Shown: positions 1 through 7,840, counted from the stretch's first letter. The stretch is 64,000 bases of DNA from Spongiimicrobium salis (GCF_043678055.1 NZ_JBHEQA010000001.1:1116001-1180000), one strand, 5' to 3'. Made by a program: numbers and translations. Notes: generated by a model from the sequence alone, not told the origin.

Positions 1-8
1 TATATTTG
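1..8 (+). promoter_or_regulatory. -7 promoter box (TATATTTG) at window edge
   Basis: The first eight bases read TATATTTG, a perfect match to the Bacteroidota -7 consensus TAnnTTTG. They lie 16 bases before the first gene. The matching -33 TTG would be outside the window, so this is only half a promoter. Confidence 0.4.
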
Positions 9-24
9 GATTAAATCCTATTTT

Positions 25-333
25 ATGGAATATATCCAACAAAAGTTTATTAGAGACATCTTATTCGAGCTTATCTACCATGAGAAGGGGTACTTAAAAG
101 TAGCGAACAACGGACTCCAATGGGCAGCGATACAACTGGGAACTTATTACGTCATGGACCATACAGGTCAATTAAAAACCCCTGTCAAATCCAAAGCCAG
201 CCTTCTGAACATATTTACGGGTCTGATCAATATCTTTCAAAGATTTGAGCACAACGGGGTACACTACTACTATGATAATGGGAAGTGGAAGAAAAGTCAT
301 TTAGCGCCTCAATTCAAGTGGCCCGTGGAGTAA
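25..333 (+). CDS. Small protein of unknown function (102 aa)
   Basis: I do not recognise this family. The protein has no signal peptide or membrane segment. It is rich in aromatic residues, with a HYYYDNGKW stretch near residue 80 and a PQFKWPVE tail. It looks like a compact globular domain with several beta strands. The ATG follows a TATATTTG box at the window start by 16 bases, which supports it being a real, separately transcribed gene. The next gene starts 141 bases later on the same strand. The intervening bases hold nothing I can name. Confidence 0.55.
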   Translation: MEYIQQKFIRDILFELIYHEKGYLKVANNGLQWAAIQLGTYYVMDHTGQLKTPVKSKASLLNIFTGLINIFQRFEHNGVHYYYDNGKWKKSHLAPQFKWPVE

Positions 334-474
334 AAGCCATCATATATGACCTCTAAACTAAGGGCCTTATGTCATTTATAACATCGGAAAATCATACTCT
401 AAGATGTTGGGCGTCCTCCATACCCCTACTAAACCATTTCCCCAAAGAACCGTCTAAAAAGAAAATGTTATGTT

Positions 475-1509
475 ATGAAGACCTCATGTATTCCTTACTT
501 TTTAGTATTAGTCGCGTTCATTTCCTGTAGCGAAAATGAATCCACCCTATTTACGGATCCCGATGCCCAAGCCCCATTGATAACCTTACAGTTTACAACT
601 CCACCCATAGATCTTGAGGGCGCAGATGCCCTATTTGCTTCTGATGTTTCGTATGACGTCTACGAGAAGACCACATTTGATGTTTTTTTACCCACCAGCA
701 CTACATCCACCGGTTTGGTGATTTTTATTCATGGAGGTGGATTTACCGGAAGTGACAAAACCTTCATTTACAATGATAATTTCAAAAATGAAGTCATTTC
801 ACTATTAAACCAGAATATTGCGGTGGCCACCATCAATTATCGACTTATAGAAACTGGGGATACCGAAGGTGTCTTAAAAAGTTTACATGATTCCAAAAGG
901 GCTTTACAGTACATCCGATATATTCATAACGAATTAAATATCGATAAAGAAAACATTGTATTGTTCGGTAGTTCTGCGGGCGCTTCTACAGCCCTGTGGT
1001 TGGCCACCAACAATGATTTAAGGGAAGTAAATAGTACCGATTTGGTAGTACAAGAAAGTACCCGGGTAAAGGGCATTGCCTTGAACGCAACCCAATCTAG
1101 CCTGGATATTGAAACACGCTGGATCGGGGATGTTTTTGCCGAATTTGGCACGTCCATAGAAGATATCATTCAAGAATTTGGGGAGGCAAGAACCTACAAT
1201 TTCTACGGGGTCAGCTCTAGGGAGGAATATGAAAGTCCGGAAATTGAGGCTTATCGCCAACGGGTGGATATGCTGTCGATGCTATCATCAGATGATCCAG
1301 AAATCTGGGTCACCAACACTGGGGGACATAACAACGAGCCCTTAACACAAAGTAGTTTTAACCATCATCCCTTTCACGCCAGGGAAATCAAGGAATTTGC
1401 CGATGCCGTTGGGGTTCCTACCGTGGTCACCTATGGCAATCCTATTTTGTTTGACGATGCAAACAATGAAGACTATGTTTCCTTTTTGATTCGAAAAATC
1501 AATGAATAA
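475..1509 (+). CDS. Alpha/beta hydrolase lipoprotein (carboxylesterase-like)
   Basis: This is a predicted secreted esterase of the hormone-sensitive-lipase / BD-FAE type, anchored as a lipoprotein. A short hydrophobic N-terminus ends in FISC with Cys18 as the lipidation site. HGGGF at residues 86-90 forms the oxyanion hole, and GSSAG at 165-169 supplies the nucleophile Ser167. Candidate histidines lie in the HNNEP and NHHPFHA stretches near residues 283-302. Two short acidic and aromatic stretches follow Ser167 before the histidine region. Substrate is not predictable. The gene stands alone, with a long noncoding repeat downstream. The fold assignment is firm; ester hydrolysis is inferred from the family. 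Confidence 0.8.
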   Translation: MKTSCIPYFLVLVAFISCSENESTLFTDPDAQAPLITLQFTTPPIDLEGADALFASDVSYDVYEKTTFDVFLPTSTTSTGLVIFIHGGGFTGSDKTFIYNDNFKNEVISLLNQNIAVATINYRLIETGDTEGVLKSLHDSKRALQYIRYIHNELNIDKENIVLFGSSAGASTALWLATNNDLREVNSTDLVVQESTRVKGIALNATQSSLDIETRWIGDVFAEFGTSIEDIIQEFGEARTYNFYGVSSREEYESPEIEAYRQRVDMLSMLSSDDPEIWVTNTGGHNNEPLTQSSFNHHPFHAREIKEFADAVGVPTVVTYGNPILFDDANNEDYVSFLIRKINE

Positions 1510-1574
1510 AATCCGTTAAAATTGTATTCCTATGCCATTTAAATAGGATACATTACTGCCTTCCTATACTTTTC

Positions 1575-2182
1575 TTTTGATTTATGGAAAACCGTAATAC
1601 AGCTACAATGGGTATACTTAAATTTGGGTAGGATACAGCTTATTATACATTGAATGTATCGTTTATCGATAAATTCGGATATCTGAAAAATCATTCTGTT
1701 TATATCTAAGCTATATTCTTACATTTTTAAAAATCGATTCCATCGATACTCTTGCAGCTCCCCCGCTATTATTTTAAAACCTTTAAATGAGGTATTCGTT
1801 CGTCAAGCAACACATTGGAGTGCCATAAGTTATATACCTATTTTGTAAGCAATTTTACCGGATAAAATACCTACTAATGGGTATTGTCGCAAAGTAGTAA
1901 AATCATAATTTGATTGACCAAAGCTTATGAATAATTTAATAGTGCATTGGCCAACACTTTAGATCAATATAAAACAAATCAGATAGATGAGATTGAATTT
2001 AAAAAGATATTAAAAGGCCTCTTTGAGCATCATAAAAAAATGGAAGGCAATAGGCATTCTACAGATAGTAATTATTTGTTATAGTTGATTTTTGCCGATG
2101 TAGTAAAAGTATACGAATACAGTGATAATGTCCTAAAATAGCAGTGTATATGTGTATTATATAGCTACATAAACAATTCGGC
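1575..2182. repeat. Diverged direct repeat, copy A (~600 bp, noncoding)
   Basis: This gene-free stretch aligns along its whole length, with small gaps and roughly 75-80 percent identity by eye, to 6081-6675. Shared landmarks include GTAATACAGCTACAAT, ATCGATAAAT-like and TTTTAAAAATCGATTCCAT blocks, TATATACCTATTTTGTAAGC, a dyad at 1866-1885, and TATACGAATACAG near the end. Near 1940-2084 one frame reads ALANTLDQYKTNQIDEIEFK and ends at TAG. The same frame in copy B is broken by stops but keeps YKADKFDEGEFK. That suggests the repeat carries the end of a dead gene. No transposase is seen. Confidence 0.8.
1866..1885. promoter_or_regulatory. Dyad AATACC-N8-GGTATT in repeat copy A
   Basis: The 20-base block AATACCTACTAATGGGTATT has six-base perfect outer arms. 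Its counterpart in copy B at 6371-6390 is a perfect 20-base palindrome. It is flanked in both copies by TGTAAGCAATTTTAC on the left and AGTAGTAAAATCATAATTT on the right. It is a candidate binding site for a dimeric regulator; the regulator is unknown. Confidence 0.4.
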
Positions 2183-2215
2183 AATAATTATAAGAACTCA
2201 AAAAAATATAAAGAA

Positions 2216-3076
2216 ATGAGCATACTAAAATTTACTTTAAAATTTATATTCTTATCGGTTATCTCTATTTCAGGATTTTCACAAGAGTCAAAAGATATTG
2301 AATTTAATATTCCTGAGAATGAATTCTTAATATCAAGAATGGTAAGTGAATTAGAAGCTCAAAGAAATTCTAAAAATCTACAAATCATACAATTAGAAAG
2401 ACTAAAATCTCTTAACCAATCTAACTTGAACAGTCTTAATTCCTACAAACACGAAAAAATAGACTCAAAAGAAAAAGTAATCAGCTCTCTTCGTCAGATT
2501 GAAATAAAGACAATGAGTAGAAATGTCTATGAAAAAATTGAGAATTTTGAATTGTTAGATATTGCAAGAAACAATCCGAGAAGCTATCAGTTCAATTTAT
2601 ATGAATTCGAAGAAATAAATGAAATAAAAGAATCTGATTTTCCCAAAATCGATGAGCAACTGAAGCGCAATATTGAAAATTCAAAAAAAATTGTTGAAGA
2701 TAACTTGCGAAACCTTAATAGAATAGAAGACCAAATAAAATCTGCGATTTCTGATATAGACAATAGACTAAATAAGCTTTACAGCCACAAGGGACAGAAT
2801 AGAGATTTGCATCGAATTGCAATATTAATGGGGCTTCCCGCTTTCTGTGTTACAATCTTGTTATTATTTCTAATCCCATATTATTTGGAAAGGAAATCAG
2901 AAACTAATAATCCGAATACCAATAACAAACAGTACTTACTTGATGTTGCAACCGTTCTATTATTAACTATGACCATTTTAATTCTAGGTTTAGCCAAAAT
3001 GATTACTGGTGAAGTACTAGGAACATTATTGGGGGGTATTTCAGGTTATGTCTTAAACCGAACGATGAAAAAATAA
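2216..3076 (+). CDS. Coiled-coil membrane protein of unknown function (286 aa)
   Basis: I do not recognise the family. An N-terminal signal peptide ends near ISGFSQ at residues 18-23. A long charged helical region follows, with coiled-coil character around 40-90 and 140-195. Then come two membrane segments, about 203-222 (rich in L, V, I and F) and about 240-262. A short GxxLGGxxG-type tail ends in RTMKK. The coiled coil should face the periplasm. The region is visibly AT-rich compared with the rest of the window. It sits just after repeat copy A and is followed by a nuclease gene and another signal-plus-membrane-segment protein with a TPR region, all on the same strand. A shared role with these is only a guess. 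Confidence 0.6.
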   Translation: MSILKFTLKFIFLSVISISGFSQESKDIEFNIPENEFLISRMVSELEAQRNSKNLQIIQLERLKSLNQSNLNSLNSYKHEKIDSKEKVISSLRQIEIKTMSRNVYEKIENFELLDIARNNPRSYQFNLYEFEEINEIKESDFPKIDEQLKRNIENSKKIVEDNLRNLNRIEDQIKSAISDIDNRLNKLYSHKGQNRDLHRIAILMGLPAFCVTILLLFLIPYYLERKSETNNPNTNNKQYLLDVATVLLLTMTILILGLAKMITGEVLGTLLGGISGYVLNRTMKK

Positions 3077-3161
3077 CTATTGCCAACACTGTATTTAGGT
3101 AATAACGGTTTAAGTGATAAAAATCAAATCATAAAATAAAACAAAGGTTAGTGCAAAACTG

Positions 3162-3208
3162 AAAGGTTTGTGAGTAGAAATCTCCTACTCCTAATTCATA
3201 AGACCTTT
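3162..3208. other. Imperfect hairpin, attC-like
   Basis: AAAGGT (3162-3167) pairs with ACCTTT (3203-3208), and GAGTAG (3172-3177) pairs with CTACTC (3185-3190) around a 7-base loop. The two helices are separated by unequal spacers, with bulged bases on one side. Upstream, 3080-3120 carries GCCAACACTG and TAACGGTTTAAG. The asymmetric fold between two cassette-like genes resembles integron attC sites, but no integrase is present in the window. Confidence 0.35.
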
Positions 3209-3232
3209 GACTTTAATTTAAAAACAAAAATT

Positions 3233-4075
3233 ATGGATAATTCAAAAATCAACGAATCTTCAAAAAACCTCGAATACCTTTTAGACCTATATTGTTTTAA
3301 AGGAAGACCTGAAAACTTAGACACTAATAATGAAGTTAACATCCTAGTTAATCATGGATATACCTGTGGCTTCTCCTATGCGAGAAATCAGCCCGTTTGG
3401 ACTGCTTATAGAGTAAGTGCAGCAAAAAGAGACGTTGATTATGAACGGCCACAACTTTTTTATGATGACATAAGATTACCACAACAGAATAGGGTTTCTG
3501 ATTACACTTTTAAATCACCTAACGGTAAAAAATATGACCGGGGACATATGGTTCCAAACTTTGCAATAAACACCCAATTTGGAAGATTAGCCCAAATGGA
3601 AACCTTTTTTATGAGTAATATCTGTCCGCAAGAAGCAGATACAAATAGAGGTGTATGGCAGAGGCTTGAGAAAAAAATAGTAAAAGAGTATGGGCCCGAA
3701 AAAGACCATATATGGATTTTGACAGGGCCAATATTTGGCAATAATCCTGAAAAAATAAAACGAAAAGGAGGGATATTTGTTGATATTCCTGAAAGTTTTT
3801 ACTGCATTTTAGTAGATCCAGTAAAATGGCCATTTGATAGAGTATCTAATGTTGAATTCTTGGCCCTTGAAATTCCACAAAATGCTGGCTATACCAAATT
3901 ATCTGATAAATTTATTACTTCTATAGCGGATATTGAGGAAAAAACCAAAATTGATTTTTTTCCAAAAATGACAAAAACGGATCGAAATAAAGTCAATTCT
4001 AAATTGGCTAAAGAAATATGGGGAACGAGGAGATTTAATGAACGTACAAATTTGACCATTCACGATATTGGATAA
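3233..4075 (+). CDS. DNA/RNA non-specific endonuclease (NUC family)
   Basis: This is a Mg-dependent sugar-nonspecific nuclease of the beta-beta-alpha-metal type (Serratia nuclease/EndoG family). The hallmark DRGHM is at residues 102-106, with His105 as general base. The metal-binding Asn is in TNRGVWQRLE, at about residue 139. The upstream GTG at 3170 lies inside a hairpin and would add 21 residues of noise, so I chose the ATG at 3233. Unlike most secreted relatives, no signal peptide is visible, so it would act in the cytoplasm or need another export route. It lies between two membrane-anchored helical proteins. Family is certain; role (nutrient nuclease, toxin or defence) is open. Confidence 0.85.
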   Translation: MDNSKINESSKNLEYLLDLYCFKGRPENLDTNNEVNILVNHGYTCGFSYARNQPVWTAYRVSAAKRDVDYERPQLFYDDIRLPQQNRVSDYTFKSPNGKKYDRGHMVPNFAINTQFGRLAQMETFFMSNICPQEADTNRGVWQRLEKKIVKEYGPEKDHIWILTGPIFGNNPEKIKRKGGIFVDIPESFYCILVDPVKWPFDRVSNVEFLALEIPQNAGYTKLSDKFITSIADIEEKTKIDFFPKMTKTDRNKVNSKLAKEIWGTRRFNERTNLTIHDIG

Positions 4076-4113
4076 AACACAATATAGTTTTTCATTAAAA
4101 GATACAATACTGT

Positions 4114-5121
4114 ATGAAAAATGCATTAATTCTATTTTCAATAGCACTATTTACTATTCATCTTAATGCACAATTAGATTCGGTTTCACTCAAAAAACTT
4201 CAATCAGAACAAGTAGATTTAGAAAATAAAATTTCACAAATACGCCAAAACCAACTAAATTATAAAATTGAAAAAGATTTACTTAAAGAGACGTACACGA
4301 CTAATTATGAAAGAATTCAATCTATAATTACTTTAATTTTAGGTGTATTTACAGTTTTAGGTTTTTTAGGTATTAGAAGCATTTGGAATCTTAAAAAGAA
4401 CTATGAAACCGAGCTAAATGAAATCAGGACTTTAAAAGCAATGTTTGAAAACGATCATGAAATTCTAATTGACAAACTAGATAAACTAGATTTAAAGATT
4501 AAGGCTATTGATTCGATAAATGAAAAACAGGATATAGCACTTAAGATTCTTGACCTTAGAGAAAGAATAGAATCTCTAATAAAAAGCAGACAATACATAA
4601 AAGCTTTGGAATATATTACTGTTGGTTTAGAAATCAATCCAGAAAGAATTGGGTTTAAACAATCTAAAGCTTTTGTTTTATTTAGGCTACAGAAATACAG
4701 AGAGGCAATTAAACTGCATCAAGAAATACTTAAAATAGAACCTAAAAATGATGATTCGCTGTTCGATTTAGCAGAATTACTGTTAATAGTCAAAGATGAT
4801 CAAGAATTTGAACAACTAAGGAATACATACAAAGACGAATTAGATCTAAATCCAGAAAACCCAAAAACCGTATTCTTTGACGCATTTTATAATTTCAATA
4901 AGCAAAATGTTGATTTATTAAATAGTAATATTTCCATCATACTAGACGGAATGGATACTGATGAAGTTAAAAAACATTTTGTTTGGGATTTTTCGGATTT
5001 AAAATTGTCTATAAAAGATAGAGAAAGTAATTCACTGAAAAGAAAAATAATTGGTCTAACTAATCTACTTGATGGATCTTGGACTAAAAAGAAGTATTTA
5101 GAAAGCATTAGAGATGTCTAA
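4114..5121 (+). CDS. Membrane-anchored TPR protein
   Basis: The N-terminus is a signal peptide ending near LNAQ (residue 20), followed by a coiled-coil stretch (25-60). A membrane segment rich in I, L, V and G lies at about 71-92. A second coiled coil lies at about 95-145. The C-terminal half holds tetratricopeptide-like helical pairs from about residue 150, for example AFVLFRLQKYREAIKLHQEI and DSLFDLAELLLIVKDD. TPR units usually bind other proteins, and here they should face the cytoplasm if the first segment is cleaved. The architecture of signal, coiled coil and membrane helix echoes the gene at 2216. It is 38 bases after the nuclease gene, so cotranscription is likely. Specific function unknown. 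Confidence 0.65.
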   Translation: MKNALILFSIALFTIHLNAQLDSVSLKKLQSEQVDLENKISQIRQNQLNYKIEKDLLKETYTTNYERIQSIITLILGVFTVLGFLGIRSIWNLKKNYETELNEIRTLKAMFENDHEILIDKLDKLDLKIKAIDSINEKQDIALKILDLRERIESLIKSRQYIKALEYITVGLEINPERIGFKQSKAFVLFRLQKYREAIKLHQEILKIEPKNDDSLFDLAELLLIVKDDQEFEQLRNTYKDELDLNPENPKTVFFDAFYNFNKQNVDLLNSNISIILDGMDTDEVKKHFVWDFSDLKLSIKDRESNSLKRKIIGLTNLLDGSWTKKKYLESIRDV

Positions 5122-5266
5122 AATACTGAATTTGAATAATAGTAATAGCGGAAGGAATAGATCTTGAAGTAAAGTAGAAATCCAGTTCTTTTATTTAATG
5201 GAGAAGAGATTGAACCATTGGAACTTAGTTTTTCTTCCGTAAAATTTATTGTTTACTATAAATAAA

Positions 5267-5292
5267 GCCCGGAAGTATGCACATATCCGGGC
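5267..5292 (-). terminator. Rho-independent terminator for the Cys-rich peptide gene
   Basis: The perfect 7-base arms GCCCGGA and TCCGGGC are separated by 12 bases. On the minus strand they are followed by TTTATTTATAG. It lies 26 bases after the stop of the peptide gene at 5319. Confidence 0.6.
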
Positions 5293-5318
5293 CAAATTTT
5301 AACTTTTAAAAAAAGGCA

Positions 5319-5522
5319 CTACTGATCTTGTAGAAAACCACCATGGACGCTATTTCCTCCACATAGTTTTATGCATTGCACGGAACATTTTCGGAACTCT
5401 GCTTCTACTTTCTCAAAATGATTACATGTTCCAATACAAGTACTCTCACAACCTCCGATAATAATTTGTTTTTGCCTTTTTCCTTTAATCTCGAATTTTT
5501 TTAAAGCCTCTAATGTTTTCAT
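5319..5522 (-). CDS. Cys-rich peptide with double-glycine leader (RiPP/bacteriocin-like precursor)
   Basis: This is a 67-residue peptide. The first 24 residues are basic and hydrophobic and end in IIIGG, the typical processing site of Bacteroidota GG-leader natural-product and bacteriocin precursors cut by a C39 peptidase/ABC transporter. The core carries two identical cysteine spacings, C-x3-C-x3-C at residues 25-33 (CESTCIGTC) and at 46-54 (CSVQCIKLC), and ends in a Gly-rich tail. The gene has its own AT-rich leader and a strong downstream terminator, so it is a stand-alone unit. No modification enzyme, LanT-type transporter or immunity gene is nearby. Known: such orphan leaders are common in the phylum. 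Inferred: export and disulfide or thioether formation. Confidence 0.6.
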   Translation of the reverse strand: MKTLEALKKFEIKGKRQKQIIIGGCESTCIGTCNHFEKVEAEFRKCSVQCIKLCGGNSVHGGFLQDQ

Positions 5523-5639
5523 ATATTGATATTTTTAAATAAATATATAGAAAAAAGTACGTTTAAAACTGTTAAATGAAAGTTAATAGATACAAAAACC
5601 TTAAATAATTTCCTAATTATTAATTATGCGAAGCTTTTG

Positions 5640-6070
5640 ATATACACCATTGAACGGCCGGAGTCTCCCGTTGCGGCCATCTGGGGATTGACACCAGGTT
5701 CAACCTTCTATATCAGTAGAAAAGACAATTTACCATTGGCCCTTGCCGCAATCTATACCGAATGGAAAACTACGACACCAATGGTATAATGAGCACTTTT
5801 GCCATAGCGACCACAAAGGCCAATTCTCTTTTGGAAAAAATACACAACAATCCCAAAATGAAAGAACCTAGGATTCCGCTAATTTTGGATGAAGAAAATG
5901 AGGAACTATGGTTAAAAGTCAATAACAAAACTGCTGTTGCCGCCCTATTGAATCCCATCCAATCCGACAAACTAAAATACCATACTGTAAATCGTTTATG
6001 CGGTGCAGCCTATAAGGGCAACATAGCAGAAATTAGTATGGAATTTATGTATGAAGAATTAGAATTTTGA
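5640..6070 (+). pseudogene. SRAP (SOS response-associated peptidase, YedK/HMCES) pseudogene
   Basis: An open frame from 5798 encodes TTKANSLLEKIHNNPKMKEP and a following RIPLIL, clear hallmarks of the C-terminal part of SRAP proteins, which shield abasic sites in single-stranded DNA. Just upstream another frame reads FYISRKDNLPLALAAIYTEW, the preceding SRAP block, and runs into a stop at 5787, so at least one frameshift separates the two. Further upstream PVAAIWGL resembles the early SRAP core, but the expected middle section (about 60-80 residues, including the conserved RCL/GFYEW region) is missing. The catalytic N-terminal Cys2 is also absent. I read this as a decayed gene. The annotated-looking ORF starting at 5762 is only its surviving tail. 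Confidence 0.75.
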
Positions 6071-6080
6071 CAAACTTGTA

Positions 6081-6675
6081 TTTTGATTTACGGAAAACTG
6101 TAATACAGCTACAATTGGAATAATTAATTTTAGGTAGGGCATAGTTTATTCAATACTTAATATACCGTTCATCGATAAATCAGACCACATGAAAGTTTAT
6201 TCTGTTTACATCTAAGCTATATTTCTACATTTTTTAAAAATCGATTCCATCAATACCCTTGCAGCTCGCCGCTATTAGTTTAGACCTTAAAACGAGGTAT
6301 TTGTTCGTCAAATAACACATTGAAGTGCTATAGGTTATATACCTATTTTGTAAGCAATTTTACTAGACAAAATACCTATTAATAGGTATTGTAAGGGGGT
6401 AGTAAAATCATAATTTGGCGGACCAAATCTATGAATAATTCAATAGTGAATTGGCTCTTGTCATAAATTAGTATAAAGCAGATAAATTCGATGAAGGAGA
6501 GTTTAAAGGATTTTTATGAAGTCCATAAAAAATGGAAGGGAATACTCCTTCGAGGAACAGCAATTATCTGTTAGAGTTGATTTTGTTGTTGTAATAGCAG
6601 TATACGAATACAGTTATAATGTCCTAAAATGGTAATGCAAATGTGCATCATACATCTATATAAACAAGTTGCGAA
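6081..6675. repeat. Diverged direct repeat, copy B (~600 bp, noncoding)
   Basis: This is the second copy of the block at 1575-2182, in the same orientation, about 4.5 kb away. Both copies end 30-60 bases before a gene encoding a signal-peptide-bearing protein (2216 and 6735). The copies differ by many substitutions and small indels, so the duplication is old. No open frame survives here. The region is otherwise empty of genes. Confidence 0.8.
6371..6390. promoter_or_regulatory. Perfect 20-bp palindrome in repeat copy B
   Basis: AATACCTATTAATAGGTATT is fully self-complementary. It is conserved in position with the dyad at 1866-1885 in copy A, and the outer arms AATACC/GGTATT are unchanged in both. 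This is a candidate operator. It lies about 345 bases upstream of the collagen-like gene, so direct promoter action would require a long leader or an intermediate transcript. Confidence 0.45.
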
Positions 6676-6734
6676 GCATTTCATCCAAGAATACTACATT
6701 ATAGAATAAAACATAATTTAAAAGTCGAATAATA

Positions 6735-7757
6735 ATGAGAAAATCAAAATTGATTACAATTTTAATAGTACTTCTAAGTATTAATTTATCTAAAGCACAA
6801 CAAATAATTGAATCTAAAGTAAAAGAAGTTCTTCCAGAAGAAGTTATACAGGCCATAGAGAATATCACAGATGTTACTTCTATTTTTTCTATCGGTAATG
6901 ATGAACATTTTGATGGACAAATTATAAAAGCTAATGAAATAGTATTTTCCGAAAATGCACACCTTACGCTTGAGAATGTTGATGCACCTTGGATAATTTT
7001 AATTGCTGAAAAATTTAAGTTTCGTGATCCAAGCCATACAGCTAGAATTACATTCGGTTCTATTAATATTCCCGAGCCTCTTAAAGCTTCAAATGGGAAT
7101 AATGGTGCACACGCTGATGGTCGAAGTGGAAGACATGGAAAACCTGGAGCACATGGGCAATCAGGTACAACCGGGACTAAAGGAACTACTAAAACTTTAC
7201 CACATATTTATATTATTACTAAAGAATTGACATCACCAAATGGCTCTCCTGCGTTTGCACCATTAGCAATTCTTGGTAATGGCATAAAAGGTGGTAAAGG
7301 TGGTGAAGGAGGAAATGGTGGCAATGGAGGTTATGGTGAAAGTGGTCTAGTTGCAGCCCCTGGTTTTCCTGATTGCAAAAGAGGTGGAGGTAATGGTGGA
7401 CGTGGAGGTAATGGAGGTCAAGGAGGCAAAGGCGGAGATGGCGGACATGGTGGAGATGGGCTATCTTTAACAATCATATCAACTTCAGGGGCAAATGAAG
7501 CATTTAGCTACCTTCAACTTCTAAATGCAGGAGGTCTGGGGGGACCTGGAGGATCTCCCGGTTTTCCTGGGAATCCTGGTCGGGGTGGTGAAAAAGGAAG
7601 AGGAAAAGGAAATTGTGGTGGAGGAAAATCAGGTTCTAAAGGATCTATTCCAAATCCTCCAAACTTAGGATATGGAGATGAAGGAATAGAAGGAAATAAA
7701 GGAAGTTTTATTTTAGCAACTGCACCCGACTTAGCTACATTGTTTTCTGATAATTAA
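6735..7757 (+). CDS. Secreted glycine-rich, collagen-like repeat protein
   Basis: A signal peptide is visible (residues 1-22, ending NLSKAQQ). A non-repetitive domain of about 90 residues follows, with a beta-rich look (HFDGQIIKANEIVFSENAHL, then LTLENVDAPWIILIAEKFKF). Three Gly-X-Y-type tracts come next, at about 115-148, 190-245 and 265-310. They include GPGGSPGFPGNPGRGGEKG and long GGxGGx runs. The tracts are interrupted by short hydrophobic segments such as LTIISTSG. The pattern is collagen-like in part and GG-rich in part, so a triple helix is not assured. Four cysteines lie in or near the tracts. It probably forms an extended surface or extracellular protein. No T9SS C-terminal domain is seen. 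The gene stands alone, in the AT-rich block after repeat copy B. Confidence 0.7.
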   Translation: MRKSKLITILIVLLSINLSKAQQIIESKVKEVLPEEVIQAIENITDVTSIFSIGNDEHFDGQIIKANEIVFSENAHLTLENVDAPWIILIAEKFKFRDPSHTARITFGSINIPEPLKASNGNNGAHADGRSGRHGKPGAHGQSGTTGTKGTTKTLPHIYIITKELTSPNGSPAFAPLAILGNGIKGGKGGEGGNGGNGGYGESGLVAAPGFPDCKRGGGNGGRGGNGGQGGKGGDGGHGGDGLSLTIISTSGANEAFSYLQLLNAGGLGGPGGSPGFPGNPGRGGEKGRGKGNCGGGKSGSKGSIPNPPNLGYGDEGIEGNKGSFILATAPDLATLFSDN

Positions 7758-7783
7758 TATTCAAAAAACGCTTCATAATAAGA

Positions 7784-7840
7784 TATATAGTGCATAGCCA
7801 CCCTACGGGACGGCAACGCACCATATACAGACCGTTGGGC
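7784..7840. other. Long imperfect hairpin with GTTGGGC core, attC-like
   Basis: TATATAGTGC (7784-7793) pairs with GCACCATATA (7818-7827) with one mismatch. Inside, GCC pairs with GGC and CCC with GGG around a TAC loop, with unequal internal loops. GTTGGGC, a match to the attC core GTTRRRY, follows at 7834-7840. It could also be the structured 3' end of the collagen-like gene's transcript; there is no T-tract. Confidence 0.4.

Noticed and set aside
3170..3232. GTG start giving a hydrophobic extension to the endonuclease, possibly a signal peptide
   Set aside because: The extension MSRNLLLLIHKTF is too short and lies within a hairpin; ATG at 3233 is preferred.
7290..7460. GGTGGA-rich tract resembling a microsatellite
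   Set aside because: It encodes glycine-rich protein repeats in frame with many third-base differences, so it is coding and not a simple DNA repeat.
7219..7473. His/Leu-rich minus-strand frame in the collagen-like gene
   Set aside because: It is produced by reading the GGN glycine codons on the opposite strand.
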